Of a stretch of 64,000 nt of DNA, positions 8,550 to 16,965 are shown piece after piece. The notes below the pieces were generated by a model. That model saw only the letters and a program-made list of their open reading frames with translations, was not told the DNA's origin and made no database searches. Source of the DNA: Zeimonas sp050187175 (GTDB lineage: Bacteria; Pseudomonadota; Gammaproteobacteria; Burkholderiales; Burkholderiaceae_E); assembly GCA_050187175.1 (NCBI GenBank), contig JBFWXS010000011.1, positions 53,776-117,775 of the forward strand, written 5' to 3'. Each line of letters begins with the position of its first letter. Position 1 is the stretch's first letter. The translations under genes and the position numbers were made by a program.

Positions 8550-8780
8550 GCACGGGGAACGGCGGCGGCGGCGGCCGACCGGCTTGGCTTCGGCTGCGGC
8601 TTCGGCTTCGGCCCCACCGCGACCGCGACCGCGGCCAGGAGCCTTTGACCAAACCCGGGCAAGCGCCGACGAGCGCGCCTGCCCGGCTAGAATGCGCATT
8701 GCTCCCGCGCCCCCGCGATCCGAGCGCGCCGGCGCGCGTCCGACGCACCGCCGGCGCTGAACCCTGACGCCCGGCCCCAC

Positions 8781-10340
8781 GTGCGCATCACCCGACTGTT
8801 CCGAATCCTCTACGTTTCCTGGCGCTACGGCCTGGACGAGGTCGCCGCCTCCGGCGCCGCCGCCACCACCGGCTCGCGCTGGGCGCTGGCCGTCGTGCGC
8901 GTGCTGCGCTTCGGTCGCCGCTTCGACGACCCGCCCGGCCAGCGGCTGCGCGAAGCCCTGGAGAGCCTGGGCCCCATCTTCGTCAAATTCGGACAGGTAC
9001 TGTCGACGCGACGCGATCTGCTGCCGCCCGACGTGGCCGACGAGCTGGCGCTGCTGCAGGACCGCGTACCGCCGTTTCCCGGCGACCTCGCCGTCATCGA
9101 GATCGAGCGCGGCCTCGGACGGCCGATCGATGCACTGTTCGATGCCTTCGACCGCACGCCGATAGCGTCGGCATCGATCGCGCAGGTGCACTTCGCGCGG
9201 CTGAAGGACGGCCGCGAAGTCGCCGTCAAGGTGGTCCGGCCACACATGGCCGCGATCATCGAACGCGACCTGCAGCTACTGCGCACCGCCGGCGCGCTGC
9301 TCGTGCGGCTGTCGGCCGACGCGCGCCGGCTGCGCCCGCTGGACGTCATCGACGAGTTCGATACCTATCTGCACGACGAGCTCGACCTGATCCGCGAGGC
9401 TGCCAACGCCAACCAACTGCGCCGCAACTTCGCCGGCTCGCGCATGCTGCGCATCCCGGAGATGTACTGGGACTGGTGCGCGCCGAACGTCCTCACGATG
9501 GAGCGCATGCACGGCATCCCGATCGGACAGATCGAGCGGATGCGCGCCGCCGGCATCGATCTGAAGAAGCTGTCGCGCGACGGCGTCGAGATCTTCTTCA
9601 CGCAGGTGTTCCGGCACGGCTTCTTCCACGCCGACATGCATCCCGGCAACATCCTGGTCGGCGAAGCCGGCGAGGACTTCAACCGCTACATCGCGCTCGA
9701 CTTCGGCATCGTCGGCACGCTGTCCGAGTTCGACAAGAACTACCTGGCGCAGAACTTCCTCGCCTTCTTCCGCCGCGACTACCACCGCGTCGCGCAGCTG
9801 CACGTCGAATCGGGCTGGGTCCCGGCAAGCACGCGCGTCGAGGAGCTCGAAGGCGCGATCCGCAGCTGCTGCGAGCCGTTCTTCGATCGTCCGCTGAAGG
9901 AGATCTCGCTGGGTCTCGTGCTGCTGCGGCTGTTCCAGGCCTCGCGCCGCTTCAACGTCGAGATCCAGCCGCAGCTGGTACTGCTGCAGAAGACGCTGCT
10001 GAACATCGAAGGCCTGGGCCGCCAGCTCGATCCCGACCTCGACCTGTGGGTCACCGCCAAGCCCATCCTCGAGCGCTGGATGAACGAGCAGATCGGCTGG
10101 CGCGGCTTCGCCGAACGCGTGCGGCAGGAAGCACCGCAATGGTCGCGGCTGCTGCCGGAGCTGCCGCGGCTGATTCACGCAGCGCTGGCGCGGCAGACGG
10201 CTCCGCCGGATGCGACTCAGGTGCTGCTGCTGCGGCTGATCGACGAGCAGCGGCGCACGCGCGGCTGGTTGAAAGCGCTCGGCGTTGTGCTGCTGCTCGG
10301 CTTGGCGCTGCAATACTGGTGGCTGTTCGGCGGCGGCTAG
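8781..10340 (+). CDS. ubiB: UbiB/AarF (ABC1) family kinase-like protein
   Basis: A 519-residue member of the ABC1/UbiB atypical kinase family, required for ubiquinone synthesis in proteobacteria. Marks are the family-specific KxGQ motif (VKFGQVLSTRRDLLP, residue about 69), the Ala-rich loop ASIAQVHFARLKDG, EVAVKVVRP, HADMHPGNILV and the metal-binding ALDFGIVGTL. A C-terminal hydrophobic helix (about 498-515) anchors it in the inner membrane. The start is GTG; no better ATG precedes the conserved MRITRLFRILYV. The other ubi genes usually linked to ubiB (ubiE, ubiJ) are absent, so orthology is likely but not certain. Confidence 0.88.
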   Translation: MRITRLFRILYVSWRYGLDEVAASGAAATTGSRWALAVVRVLRFGRRFDDPPGQRLREALESLGPIFVKFGQVLSTRRDLLPPDVADELALLQDRVPPFPGDLAVIEIERGLGRPIDALFDAFDRTPIASASIAQVHFARLKDGREVAVKVVRPHMAAIIERDLQLLRTAGALLVRLSADARRLRPLDVIDEFDTYLHDELDLIREAANANQLRRNFAGSRMLRIPEMYWDWCAPNVLTMERMHGIPIGQIERMRAAGIDLKKLSRDGVEIFFTQVFRHGFFHADMHPGNILVGEAGEDFNRYIALDFGIVGTLSEFDKNYLAQNFLAFFRRDYHRVAQLHVESGWVPASTRVEELEGAIRSCCEPFFDRPLKEISLGLVLLRLFQASRRFNVEIQPQLVLLQKTLLNIEGLGRQLDPDLDLWVTAKPILERWMNEQIGWRGFAERVRQEAPQWSRLLPELPRLIHAALARQTAPPDATQVLLLRLIDEQRRTRGWLKALGVVLLLGLALQYWWLFGGG

Positions 10341-10358
10341 ACGCGCGGGAGAAGCGCC

Positions 10359-10820
10359 ATGGTCCTCCGAGACTCGATCGAAATCGCCGCCGATTTATCG
10401 ACATTCTTCGCCTTCTTCGACGGGATGGGCAACGAACGCTATCTGTCATGGCACCCGGATCACAAGCTGTTCCGGTGGATCGGGACAGAAGGCGTACGAG
10501 TTGGCAACCGGTTCTATTTCGAGGAGGTCATCGCTGGAAAACTCCTCAAGAAATCGGTCGAATTCACACGGACCGAGCCGCAACACATAGAGTTCGCGCC
10601 AACGTTCTGGCTCATGCGGCTGTTCCTGCCAAAACTCGTGTTCAAGGTCGAGAGGCTCGAATCGGGCTCCTTCCGCTTCATCGCAGAGATCTTCCTGCGA
10701 GTCGGCCCTATCGGCGCAAGGCTGAACAAGCGCGAGTTCGACGCCGTGCGCGAGCACATGAGAGTCGAAGGCATCAACTTCAAGCGGTTTGCGGAACAAC
10801 ACGAGATTGGCGCGGTCTAG
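10359..10820 (+). CDS. SRPBCC/START-like fold protein, function unknown
   Basis: A 153-residue cytoplasmic protein with a polyketide-cyclase/SRPBCC-like layout: an N-terminal strand followed by a helical segment (DLSTFFAFFDGMGNERYLSWHPDHKLFRW), alternating strands (VGNRFYFEEVIAGKLLKKSVEFTRTEP), and a long C-terminal helix (FDAVREHMRVEGINFKRFAEQ). Such folds bind hydrophobic ligands. Its base composition is visibly less GC-rich than its neighbours, which could indicate acquisition. It lies 18 bp after ubiB and ends convergent with a Bug gene. The function cannot be assigned. Confidence 0.72.
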   Translation: MVLRDSIEIAADLSTFFAFFDGMGNERYLSWHPDHKLFRWIGTEGVRVGNRFYFEEVIAGKLLKKSVEFTRTEPQHIEFAPTFWLMRLFLPKLVFKVERLESGSFRFIAEIFLRVGPIGARLNKREFDAVREHMRVEGINFKRFAEQHEIGAV

Positions 10821-10835
10821 CTCACTGGGGAGCCG

Positions 10836-11810
10836 TCAGTTGGCGCGGATCCCGGCCGTCTTGATGACGTTCGCGAAGGGGGCGAGATCGGTCTTGACCA
10901 GCTCCGCGAACTGCTCGGGCGTCGAAACGAAGGGCGTAAAGCCGCGGCTCCACAGATTAGCCTGCACGTCCGGCAGCGTGAGAATGCGCGCGATGTCAGC
11001 GGAGAGCTTCTCGACCACGGGCCGGGGCGTGTCCCGGGGTGCGAAGATGCCGAACCAGATCGCCACGTTGAAGCTCGGCAGTCCGGCTTCGGCGAAAGTG
11101 GGAACCTGCGGAAGCTCGGCGAATCGCTGCTTGCCGGTGATGGCGAGCGCGCGCAGTTTGCCGCTCTTGACGAGTGAAGCCGCCACGTCCGGCGGGCTGA
11201 AGTACATCTGGATCTGGCCGCCGGCCAGGTCCGTCATCGCGTGGGCCGACCCCTTGTATGGAATATGCGTGGTCTTCACGCCGGCGGTGATGTTGAACAG
11301 TTCGGCCAGCAGATGGGTCACGCTTCCGTTGCCGGTGGAGCCGTAATTGAGCGTGCCCGGCTTGGCTTTGGCGAGCGCGATCAGCTCCTGCAGCGAGTTC
11401 ACCGGCAGCTCGGGGTTGATGGTCACCAGATAGTCCGTCGAGACCAGCGTCGCCACCGGCACGAAATCCTTGACCGTGTCATACGGAGTCTTCAGCAGGC
11501 TCGGATTGATGACGTGGGCGGAGTTCTGCAGCAGCAGCGTGTGGCCATCGGGGGCCGCGCCGGCCACTGCTTGCGAGCCTATGATGGTGTTGCCGCCCGG
11601 ACGCGCCTCCGCGATCGCCGGCTGGCCGCGCAGCTTGGTGAGCTGCTCGACGAGAAGCTGCGCAAGCACGGTCGCGCTGCCGCCGGCCGTGTACGGATAG
11701 ATGATGCGGATGGGCTTTCCCGTAGAAGTCTCCTGCGCGGCGGAGGCGGTTGCGACCATCGTGAGCCCAACGGCGACGATGGCATGCAGCAGGATAAGGA
11801 TGCGGGTCAC
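10836..11810 (-). CDS. Tripartite tricarboxylate-type receptor (Bug family)
   Basis: A 324-residue Bug receptor with a signal peptide (MTRILILLHAIVAVGLTMVATASA) and the family elements KPIRIIYPYTAGGSATVLAQLL, EARPGGNTIIGSQAV, DGHTLLLQNSA, IPYKGSAHAMTDLAGGQIQMYF and LRALAITGKQR. It is the last gene of a minus-strand group after an MmgE/PrpD protein and an amidohydrolase, 66 bp downstream of the latter. It probably delivers the carboxylate that these enzymes work on. No TctA/TctB membrane parts are present. Confidence 0.93.
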   Translation of the reverse strand: MTRILILLHAIVAVGLTMVATASAAQETSTGKPIRIIYPYTAGGSATVLAQLLVEQLTKLRGQPAIAEARPGGNTIIGSQAVAGAAPDGHTLLLQNSAHVINPSLLKTPYDTVKDFVPVATLVSTDYLVTINPELPVNSLQELIALAKAKPGTLNYGSTGNGSVTHLLAELFNITAGVKTTHIPYKGSAHAMTDLAGGQIQMYFSPPDVAASLVKSGKLRALAITGKQRFAELPQVPTFAEAGLPSFNVAIWFGIFAPRDTPRPVVEKLSADIARILTLPDVQANLWSRGFTPFVSTPEQFAELVKTDLAPFANVIKTAGIRAN

Positions 11811-11876
11811 GGTCTACTCCTCCACCACGCTGGCCGTAGTCGACCGCGGCGCGGTTCATGCATGCGGCCAAATTCG

Positions 11877-12770
11877 TCAGAAGCGATACAGCCGGGCGGG
11901 GTTGTCCACCAGAATCGCGCGGCGCATCCCTGCATCGGGAACCGCGCGCGCGAACAGATTCAGAAGATCGCCGTCGTTGGGCATGGCGCGTCCGCGCACA
12001 TGCGGCCAGTCGGTTCCCCACAGCAGGCGGCTGACATCGGCCTCGACCAGCGCTCGCATGTATGGCAGCGCGTCGGCATAGCCGAGCTCGGCATTGCCGA
12101 TCCGGTCCGCGCCGGACAGCTTGACCCAGCACGCGCCCTCGCGCAGCAGCGCGAGCAGCTCCTGGAAGCCGCGGTGAGCGACGCCTTCCTTCGCGCGCGT
12201 GAAGCCGAGATGGTCCACGACGCAAGGTACCGGCAGCGCGCGGAGACGGGGTGCCAAGGCGAGCAGCACATCGAGCTTGACGAGCAGCTCGACGTGCCAG
12301 CCGAAGGGCCGCACTGCATCCGCTACTGCCTCGAGCGCGCTCGTATCGGAGCTCTCGACGAAGTTCAGCCTCACGCCGCGAAAACCCGCTGCATCCAGAG
12401 CACCCAGGTCGCCGAGATGCGCAATCGATTCGCCCGCGTGCAGGGCGGCTATGCCGCGCCAGCGTCCGCCCGCCGCACGCAAGGCGTGGAGACTGATAGG
12501 CGAACCGGGCCGGTTCAATGCAGAGTGAACGAGCACGCCGCGGCCTATGCCCAGCGCGCCGTGCATTCGCGTGCAGTCCTCGAAGGTGGCGGGCGCGGGC
12601 GTGAACGGTCGCCGCTCGACCAGCGGATAGCGCGCATAAGGACCGTACAGATGAAAGTGGCAGTCGCAGGCGTTCTCGGGCACCACGAAGGCCGGCGGTC
12701 TCGGCAGCGGGTCGAAGGGTTCGCAGTCCGGCTGCGGCACCGCGCTGATCGAAGGCAGGCTGTCAGTCAT
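11877..12770 (-). CDS. Amidohydrolase-2 family metal-dependent hydrolase
   Basis: A 297-residue TIM-barrel hydrolase of the amidohydrolase-2 family, which includes 2-pyrone-4,6-dicarboxylate lactonase (LigI) and other lactonases or decarboxylases of dicarboxylates. Seen are the N-terminal metal ligand motif CDCHFHLYGPYARYP, VVDHLGF, VKLSGADRIG and the closing GTDWPHVRG with the catalytic Asp, then NPARLYRF. The open frame extends to 12908, but ATG 12770 overlaps the end of the MmgE/PrpD gene by 8 bp and gives the expected N terminus. LigI-type lactonase is the closest match in style; the substrate is not proven. Confidence 0.88.
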   Translation of the reverse strand: MTDSLPSISAVPQPDCEPFDPLPRPPAFVVPENACDCHFHLYGPYARYPLVERRPFTPAPATFEDCTRMHGALGIGRGVLVHSALNRPGSPISLHALRAAGGRWRGIAALHAGESIAHLGDLGALDAAGFRGVRLNFVESSDTSALEAVADAVRPFGWHVELLVKLDVLLALAPRLRALPVPCVVDHLGFTRAKEGVAHRGFQELLALLREGACWVKLSGADRIGNAELGYADALPYMRALVEADVSRLLWGTDWPHVRGRAMPNDGDLLNLFARAVPDAGMRRAILVDNPARLYRF

Positions 12771-14112
12771 CGGCGCGAAACAGGGCGACGAGCTCGCGTA
12801 CATCCCGCGCATCGTCGAAACGCCATAGCGCGTCGAGCACGGCGCGGGCCGAGTCGGTGCTGCAGAAGCCGCGCGCCAGTGACAGGCACTTGGCCTCCAG
12901 CTCGGCATCGCTCAGCGGATGGTCGCTGTGGCCGGCCGGCGAGCGCACCTCGTGCGCAACGGCCGCGCCGTCACGCATGCGGACATCGATGCGGCACGAC
13001 GCCGACACGGGATAGCGCGCAGAGAGATCGGCATCCTCCTCGACGACGGTGGCGGCCATGAGCCGGCCGATGCCGGGATCGAAGAGCCGGCCCTCGTCGA
13101 AGGAATTCATGTCGATGCCGCCATCGCGCAGCGCCACGGCCACCACATAGGGCAGGCTGTGGTCGGCCGTCTCGCGCGTGCGGGGTGCCCAGCGCGAAGA
13201 CTCCTTGCCCATGTAGTGAACCGCCTGCGCATAGGTGCCGATGCGGATGCGCTCGATCTGATCCAGCCTCAGCTGCGGGCGCAGGGCAAGCGCGGCGTCG
13301 ATGGCCGCCTGCCCGTGATAGCAGACCGGATAGCGCTTGAGATTAGTGCGGGCTATGCGCGGCTCGCCGTCGCCGATGCGCCAGTCGAAGCGGCCCACCG
13401 CGTCCCAGAAACCGCCCGCACCCTCGAAGATCGCCGACGGACCCGTGACGCCGGCGCGCGCAAGCAGTGCTGCGAACACACCGTTGCGCGCCGCATTGGC
13501 GGCCGCGGCGCCTTTCCAGTTCGACAGGTCGCCGGTCCGGGTCTGCGCCAGCGCGAGGTTGGGCGCCAGCGCGAGCGCGATGGCATCCCCCATGCGGTCG
13601 CGGTTCAGGCCCATCACCTTGGCGGCGCCGACGGCCGCACCGAGCACAGCGAAGGTCGGCTGATCCCAGCCCTGCGCAGTGACGTCGATGCTTTCGCAGA
13701 AGGTGCAATAGACCTCGTAGGCCACGACGATGGCCTCGATGGCCGCCGGGCCGTCGGCGCGCAGCATGTCGGCCACCGCCAGGACCGCCGCAATGACGTC
13801 GCTCGGATGTCCGCCGCTTTTCACGCGGTACATGTCCGACAGGTCGAGCATGCGCACCTGCGTGCCGTTGGCGAAGGCCGCGGATTCCACGCTGGTGCGC
13901 CAGCCGCAGCCCCATACCGACGCGGACAGCGGCCCGTCCTGCCGCCCGGCCACGGCGCGCGCGGCGCGGCACAGCGGATCGTGCCAGGCGCCGAACGCGC
14001 AGGCTACGCTGTCCACCAGACGCCGGCGGGTCTCATGGACGACGGCGGGAGTCAGATCTGCGAAGCGGGCAGCGAGAGCATAGTCGGCGAGCCGCGCGGT
14101 GGTGTCGTCCAT
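12763..14112 (-). CDS. MmgE/PrpD family protein
   Basis: A 449-residue MmgE/PrpD protein, the family of 2-methylcitrate dehydratase, aconitate decarboxylase and several less known lyases acting on tricarboxylate-like acids. Visible signatures are RRRLVDSVACAFGAW, NGTQVRMLDLSDMY with SGGHPSDVIAAVLAVAD, AYEVYCTFCESIDV, the central LKRYPVCYHGQAAIDAAL, and DHSLPYVVAVALRDGG. It overlaps the amidohydrolase gene by 8 bp and lies next to two Bug receptor genes, pointing to degradation of an imported polycarboxylate. No citrate synthase-like prpC is present, so the methylcitrate cycle is unlikely. Confidence 0.92.
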   Translation of the reverse strand: MDDTTARLADYALAARFADLTPAVVHETRRRLVDSVACAFGAWHDPLCRAARAVAGRQDGPLSASVWGCGWRTSVESAAFANGTQVRMLDLSDMYRVKSGGHPSDVIAAVLAVADMLRADGPAAIEAIVVAYEVYCTFCESIDVTAQGWDQPTFAVLGAAVGAAKVMGLNRDRMGDAIALALAPNLALAQTRTGDLSNWKGAAAANAARNGVFAALLARAGVTGPSAIFEGAGGFWDAVGRFDWRIGDGEPRIARTNLKRYPVCYHGQAAIDAALALRPQLRLDQIERIRIGTYAQAVHYMGKESSRWAPRTRETADHSLPYVVAVALRDGGIDMNSFDEGRLFDPGIGRLMAATVVEEDADLSARYPVSASCRIDVRMRDGAAVAHEVRSPAGHSDHPLSDAELEAKCLSLARGFCSTDSARAVLDALWRFDDARDVRELVALFRADD

Positions 14113-14116
14113 GCGA

Positions 14117-14891
14117 TCACTGGACCTTGGCGCCGGAGCGCTCCACGGCAGGCTTCCAGCGAGCGATGTCCTGCTCGACGAAAGCGGCGAATTCAGCCGG
14201 CGAAGAGCGCAGAGGATACGAGCTCAAGTCGTGCAATCGCGGCGCCAGCTCGTCGACCGCCTTGGCGATGTGCGTGTTGAGCAGGTCGACGATCTCCGCA
14301 GGCGTGCCGGCCGGCGCGAGCACGCCGAACCACACGGTGACCACGAGGTCCTTCGTGCCGGCCTCCTCCATGGTCGGGACGTCGGGAAAATCGCCGAGAC
14401 GTTTCGCGCTGGTCACCGCCAGCGCGCGCAGCTTGCCGGACTTCACGAAGGGCGGAACGTCGGTGAAGCCGAACAGGTACTGCACGTGGCCGGACAGCAG
14501 ATCGGTTATCGCGGGCGCGGATCCCTTGTAGGGAACATGGATCACGTTCAGCCCCGGCTCGGACATGCGGAACAGCTCGCCGGCGAGGTGGCCCGTGCTG
14601 CCTACGCCGCCGGACGCGAACGTGATCTTGCCGGGTTGGGAACGGATCAGCGCCACCAGTTCCCTGACGTTGCGCGCCGGCACTTTCGGGCCGACCACCA
14701 GCATCGCGGGGCTCGAAGCCACCGGGCTCACCGGCGTGAAGTCGCGCGCCAGGTCGTAGTTCAGCTTCGGATAGAGAGTGGCGTTGATCACCTGCGTGCT
14801 CGAAGCCATGAACAGCGTATAGCCGTCGGGCGCGGCGCGCGCGACGAACTCCGCGCCGATATTGGTGCTGCCGCCGGCACGGTTGTCGACG
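14117..14891 (-). CDS. Bug-family receptor, 5' end lost at the assembly gap
   Basis: The C-terminal 257 residues of a Bug receptor, from VDNRAGGSTNIGAEFV to the stop at 14117. Family marks are DGYTLFMASSTQ, VPYKGSAPAITDLLSGHVQYLF and LRALAVTSAKRLGDFP. About 65 N-terminal residues, including the signal peptide and first strand, are missing. The frame runs into 100 Ns at 14892. Beyond the gap a second exact 127-bp copy of its first codons is joined in frame to MSRQCVDISYRIQQVLIGAS, which is not a Bug N terminus. The gene may be intact in the real genome. It ends 4 bp before the MmgE/PrpD start. Confidence 0.85.
14765..14891. repeat. 127-bp direct repeat, left copy at the gap edge
   Basis: Exactly identical to 14992-15118 and abutting the N run. 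It lies inside the Bug coding region. A length of exactly 127 bp at both gap edges suggests an assembler k-mer overlap rather than a biological repeat. Confidence 0.9.
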
Positions 14892-14991
14892 NNNNNNNNN
14901 NNNNNNNNNNNNNNNNNNNNNNNNNNNNNNNNNNNNNNNNNNNNNNNNNNNNNNNNNNNNNNNNNNNNNNNNNNNNNNNNNNNNNNNNNNN
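14892..14991. other. Assembly gap of 100 Ns
   Basis: One hundred consecutive N characters, the conventional placeholder for a gap of unknown size. Both flanks carry the same 127-bp sequence, so the gap length has no meaning and the true distance could be zero, negative or large. Confidence 0.98.
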
Positions 14992-15118
14992 CTTCGGATA
15001 GAGAGTGGCGTTGATCACCTGCGTGCTCGAAGCCATGAACAGCGTATAGCCGTCGGGCGCGGCGCGCGCGACGAACTCCGCGCCGATATTGGTGCTGCCG
15101 CCGGCACGGTTGTCGACG
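14992..15118. repeat. 127-bp direct repeat, right copy at the gap edge
   Basis: Second copy of 14765-14891. Sequence similarity to the left contig stops exactly at 15118, after which the strand opposite to the genes to the right no longer encodes a Bug N terminus. Confidence 0.9.
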
Positions 15119-15147
15119 CGCGATGCCCCGATCAGCACTTGCTGAAT

Positions 15148-15162
15148 GCGATAGCTGATATC
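15148..15162 (+). promoter_or_regulatory. Candidate LysR-type site upstream of the DUF35/thiolase pair
   Basis: GCGATAGCTGATATC, with a GATA-N5-TATC dyad, lies 138 bp before the DUF35 gene. The same element with one change (GCAATAGCTGATATC) occurs on the minus strand at 21306-21320, in the same orientation relative to the CoA transferase operon. The shared dyad and a nearby LysR gene suggest a common regulator. Confidence 0.45.
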
Positions 15163-15224
15163 TACACATTGCCGGGACACTGCGCCCGACGGCCGTGCGA
15201 AAATCGGGCGGTCTGCCTTTGCCG

Positions 15225-15266
15225 GTTTCTCGTTTCTCGTTTCTCGTTTCTCGATTCCCGATTCCG
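15225..15266. repeat. Heptanucleotide tandem repeat
   Basis: Four exact copies of GTTTCTC (15225-15252) followed by two related units, GATTCCC and GATTCCG. It lies between the candidate regulator site and the DUF35 start codon, in the probable 5' leader. Confidence 0.8.
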
Positions 15267-15299
15267 GCTTCCCGGTTCCAGCGGCTTCACATCGACGCG

Positions 15300-15719
15300 A
15301 TGGCCTATCTTCCAGACGGCTTACCCCTGCCTCAGCCAGGCCCCGACGACCAAGCCTACTGGGACTTCATCCGTCAGCGTGAGCTGCGCATCCAGACCTG
15401 CGCCAACTGCAGGCATCCCCGTCATCCGCCGTCGCCGGCCTGCCCGCGCTGCGGCTCCTTCGCCAGCGAATGGGTGCCGGTCAGCGGCCGCGGCACCGTC
15501 TACACGTACACGATCGCCTACCATCCGGCTCACCGTGCGCTGAAGGATCAGCCGCCCTACAACGTCGCGGTGATTCTGCTCGACGATGCCGGCGACGTGC
15601 GCATCGTCAGCAATGTGATCGACGCGGCGCCGCACGAGATGCGTATCGGCCTGCCGGTCGTGCTCGTCTGGGAAGCTGTTTCGGACGGCACTTGTCTGCC
15701 TCGCTTCCGCAAGGCCTGA
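15300..15719 (+). CDS. Zn-ribbon/OB-fold protein (DUF35) partner of a thiolase-fold enzyme
   Basis: A 139-residue DUF35 protein: an N-terminal helix (DDQAYWDFIRQRELRIQ), a rubredoxin-like zinc ribbon with two CxxC pairs (CANCRHPRHPPSPACPRC) and an OB fold (SGRGTVYTYTIAYHP, PYNVAVILLDD). ATG at 15300 is preferred over an upstream start at 15195 because the extra residues come from the heptamer repeat. DUF35 proteins form obligate complexes with thiolase-fold enzymes (BbsA with BbsB, ChsH2 with Ltp2). The thiolase-fold gene follows after 2 bp, so a heteromer is very likely. Confidence 0.9.
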   Translation: MAYLPDGLPLPQPGPDDQAYWDFIRQRELRIQTCANCRHPRHPPSPACPRCGSFASEWVPVSGRGTVYTYTIAYHPAHRALKDQPPYNVAVILLDDAGDVRIVSNVIDAAPHEMRIGLPVVLVWEAVSDGTCLPRFRKA

Positions 15720-15721
15720 GC

Positions 15722-16918
15722 ATGGCGAACGACGAGTTCAAGGCAGCCTTCGCCGATCGAACCGCGATCGTGGGAATCGGCCAGTCAGACTACACGCAGC
15801 GCGGCGGAATCACTGACCGCACCGACTTCCATCTCGCCTGCGAGGCTATCGTCGCAGCCGCGGAAGACGCCGGCATCCCGGTCTCGGAGCTGGACGGCTT
15901 CTGCTCGTTCGGCTACGAACGGCCCGAGCCCGTCCAGGTTCAGGCCACGCTGGGCATTCCGCACATGCGTTTTTCCAACCTGGTGTGGGGTGCCGGCGGA
16001 GGCGGCTGCGCCGGTGCGGTGATGAACGCCGCGCTGGCCGTGCACGCGGGCATCTGCCGGAACGTGGTGGTCTACCGCTCGGTCTGCCAGGGCCCCGGCC
16101 AGCAGCGCTACGGCGCGTTTCGCGAACGCCCCCTGGGCGGACAGTTCATGGCGCCCTTCGGTCTGCTGTCGCCGGCGCAGATGGTGGCGCTGACCTTCCG
16201 CCGCCACATGCACGAGCATGGATCCACCGCTGAACAGCTCGCCCATGTCGCGGCGGCCTTCCGCGCCCACGCGCTGCGCAATCCACACGCCGTGTTCCGC
16301 GGCCGTCCGCTTACCGTGGCCGAGCATCAGGCCTCGCGCATGATCGCCGATCCTTTCCGGCTCTACGACTGCTGCCTGGAGACCGACGGCGCCTGCGCGC
16401 TGATCGTGAGCTCGCGCGAGCGTGCCCGCGATACCCGCCATCGCGCCGTGCGCATCCTCGCTGCGGCCCAGGAGAGCGGACCGGGCTGGGGACTGGGGGC
16501 CATGGGCTCGCACAACATGCCTTTGGAGGACTATGCCTCGACCAACTCGCGTGCGCTCGCACGCATGCTGTTCGGCATGGCCGGGCTTGCGCCGTCCGAC
16601 ATCGACGTGGCACAGATCTATGACGCCTTCACCGGCATCGTGATCATGGCGCTCGAGGATTTCGGCATCTGCGCACGCGGCGAAGGCGGCCCCTTCGTGG
16701 CTTCGGGCGGCCTGGCCTGGCCACACGGCGCGCTGCCCAGCAACACGTCGGGCGGCCTTCTTTCCGAAGCCTATCTGCACGGCCTGAACCTGGTGATCGA
16801 GGGCGTGCGCCAGATGCGCGGCGCGTCCCATTGCCAGGTCGACGATGCGCAGACCTGCCTGGTGACCAGCGGCGGCGCCTCGGGTCACAAGAGCGCGCTC
16901 ATCCTGGCACGCGACTGA
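15722..16918 (+). CDS. Thiolase-fold enzyme of the SCP2/Ltp2 type
   Basis: A 398-residue thiolase-superfamily protein. It opens with TAIVGIGQSDYTQRG and has WGAGGGGCAGAVMNAAL and YDAFTGIVIMALEDFG. The end has NTSGGLLSEAYLHGLNLVIEGVRQMRG, where catalytic thiolases carry GHPxGATG. The usual nucleophile motif ENxCASG is not seen. These changes and the adjacent DUF35 gene recall Ltp2-type retro-aldolases, which split off a short acyl unit by aldol cleavage, rather than beta-keto thiolases. ATG 15722 follows the DUF35 stop by 2 bp. Assignment as aldolase is inference; thiolase-fold membership is clear. Confidence 0.88.
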   Translation: MANDEFKAAFADRTAIVGIGQSDYTQRGGITDRTDFHLACEAIVAAAEDAGIPVSELDGFCSFGYERPEPVQVQATLGIPHMRFSNLVWGAGGGGCAGAVMNAALAVHAGICRNVVVYRSVCQGPGQQRYGAFRERPLGGQFMAPFGLLSPAQMVALTFRRHMHEHGSTAEQLAHVAAAFRAHALRNPHAVFRGRPLTVAEHQASRMIADPFRLYDCCLETDGACALIVSSRERARDTRHRAVRILAAAQESGPGWGLGAMGSHNMPLEDYASTNSRALARMLFGMAGLAPSDIDVAQIYDAFTGIVIMALEDFGICARGEGGPFVASGGLAWPHGALPSNTSGGLLSEAYLHGLNLVIEGVRQMRGASHCQVDDAQTCLVTSGGASGHKSALILARD

Positions 16919-16965
16919 GCGCGTAGCACACGACTGGGCAGGTGATGCGCGCCTGAGCGCTTCGC

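Noticed and set aside
8550..8780. Possible promoter TTGACC ... TAGAAT before ubiB
   Set aside because: TTGACC (8645) and TAGAAT (8688) are 37 bp apart, too far for one promoter; the region holds only a short GGCTTC-type repeat and no gene.
7281..9245. Minus-strand frame of 654 codons opposite the hydrolase and ubiB
   Set aside because: Antisense to genes with catalytic motifs in the other frame; no motif of its own.
14117..15169. Reading the Bug gene straight through the Ns as one protein
   Set aside because: The Ns have no defined length and the part right of them repeats the same 127 bp in another frame; the joined product is an artefact.
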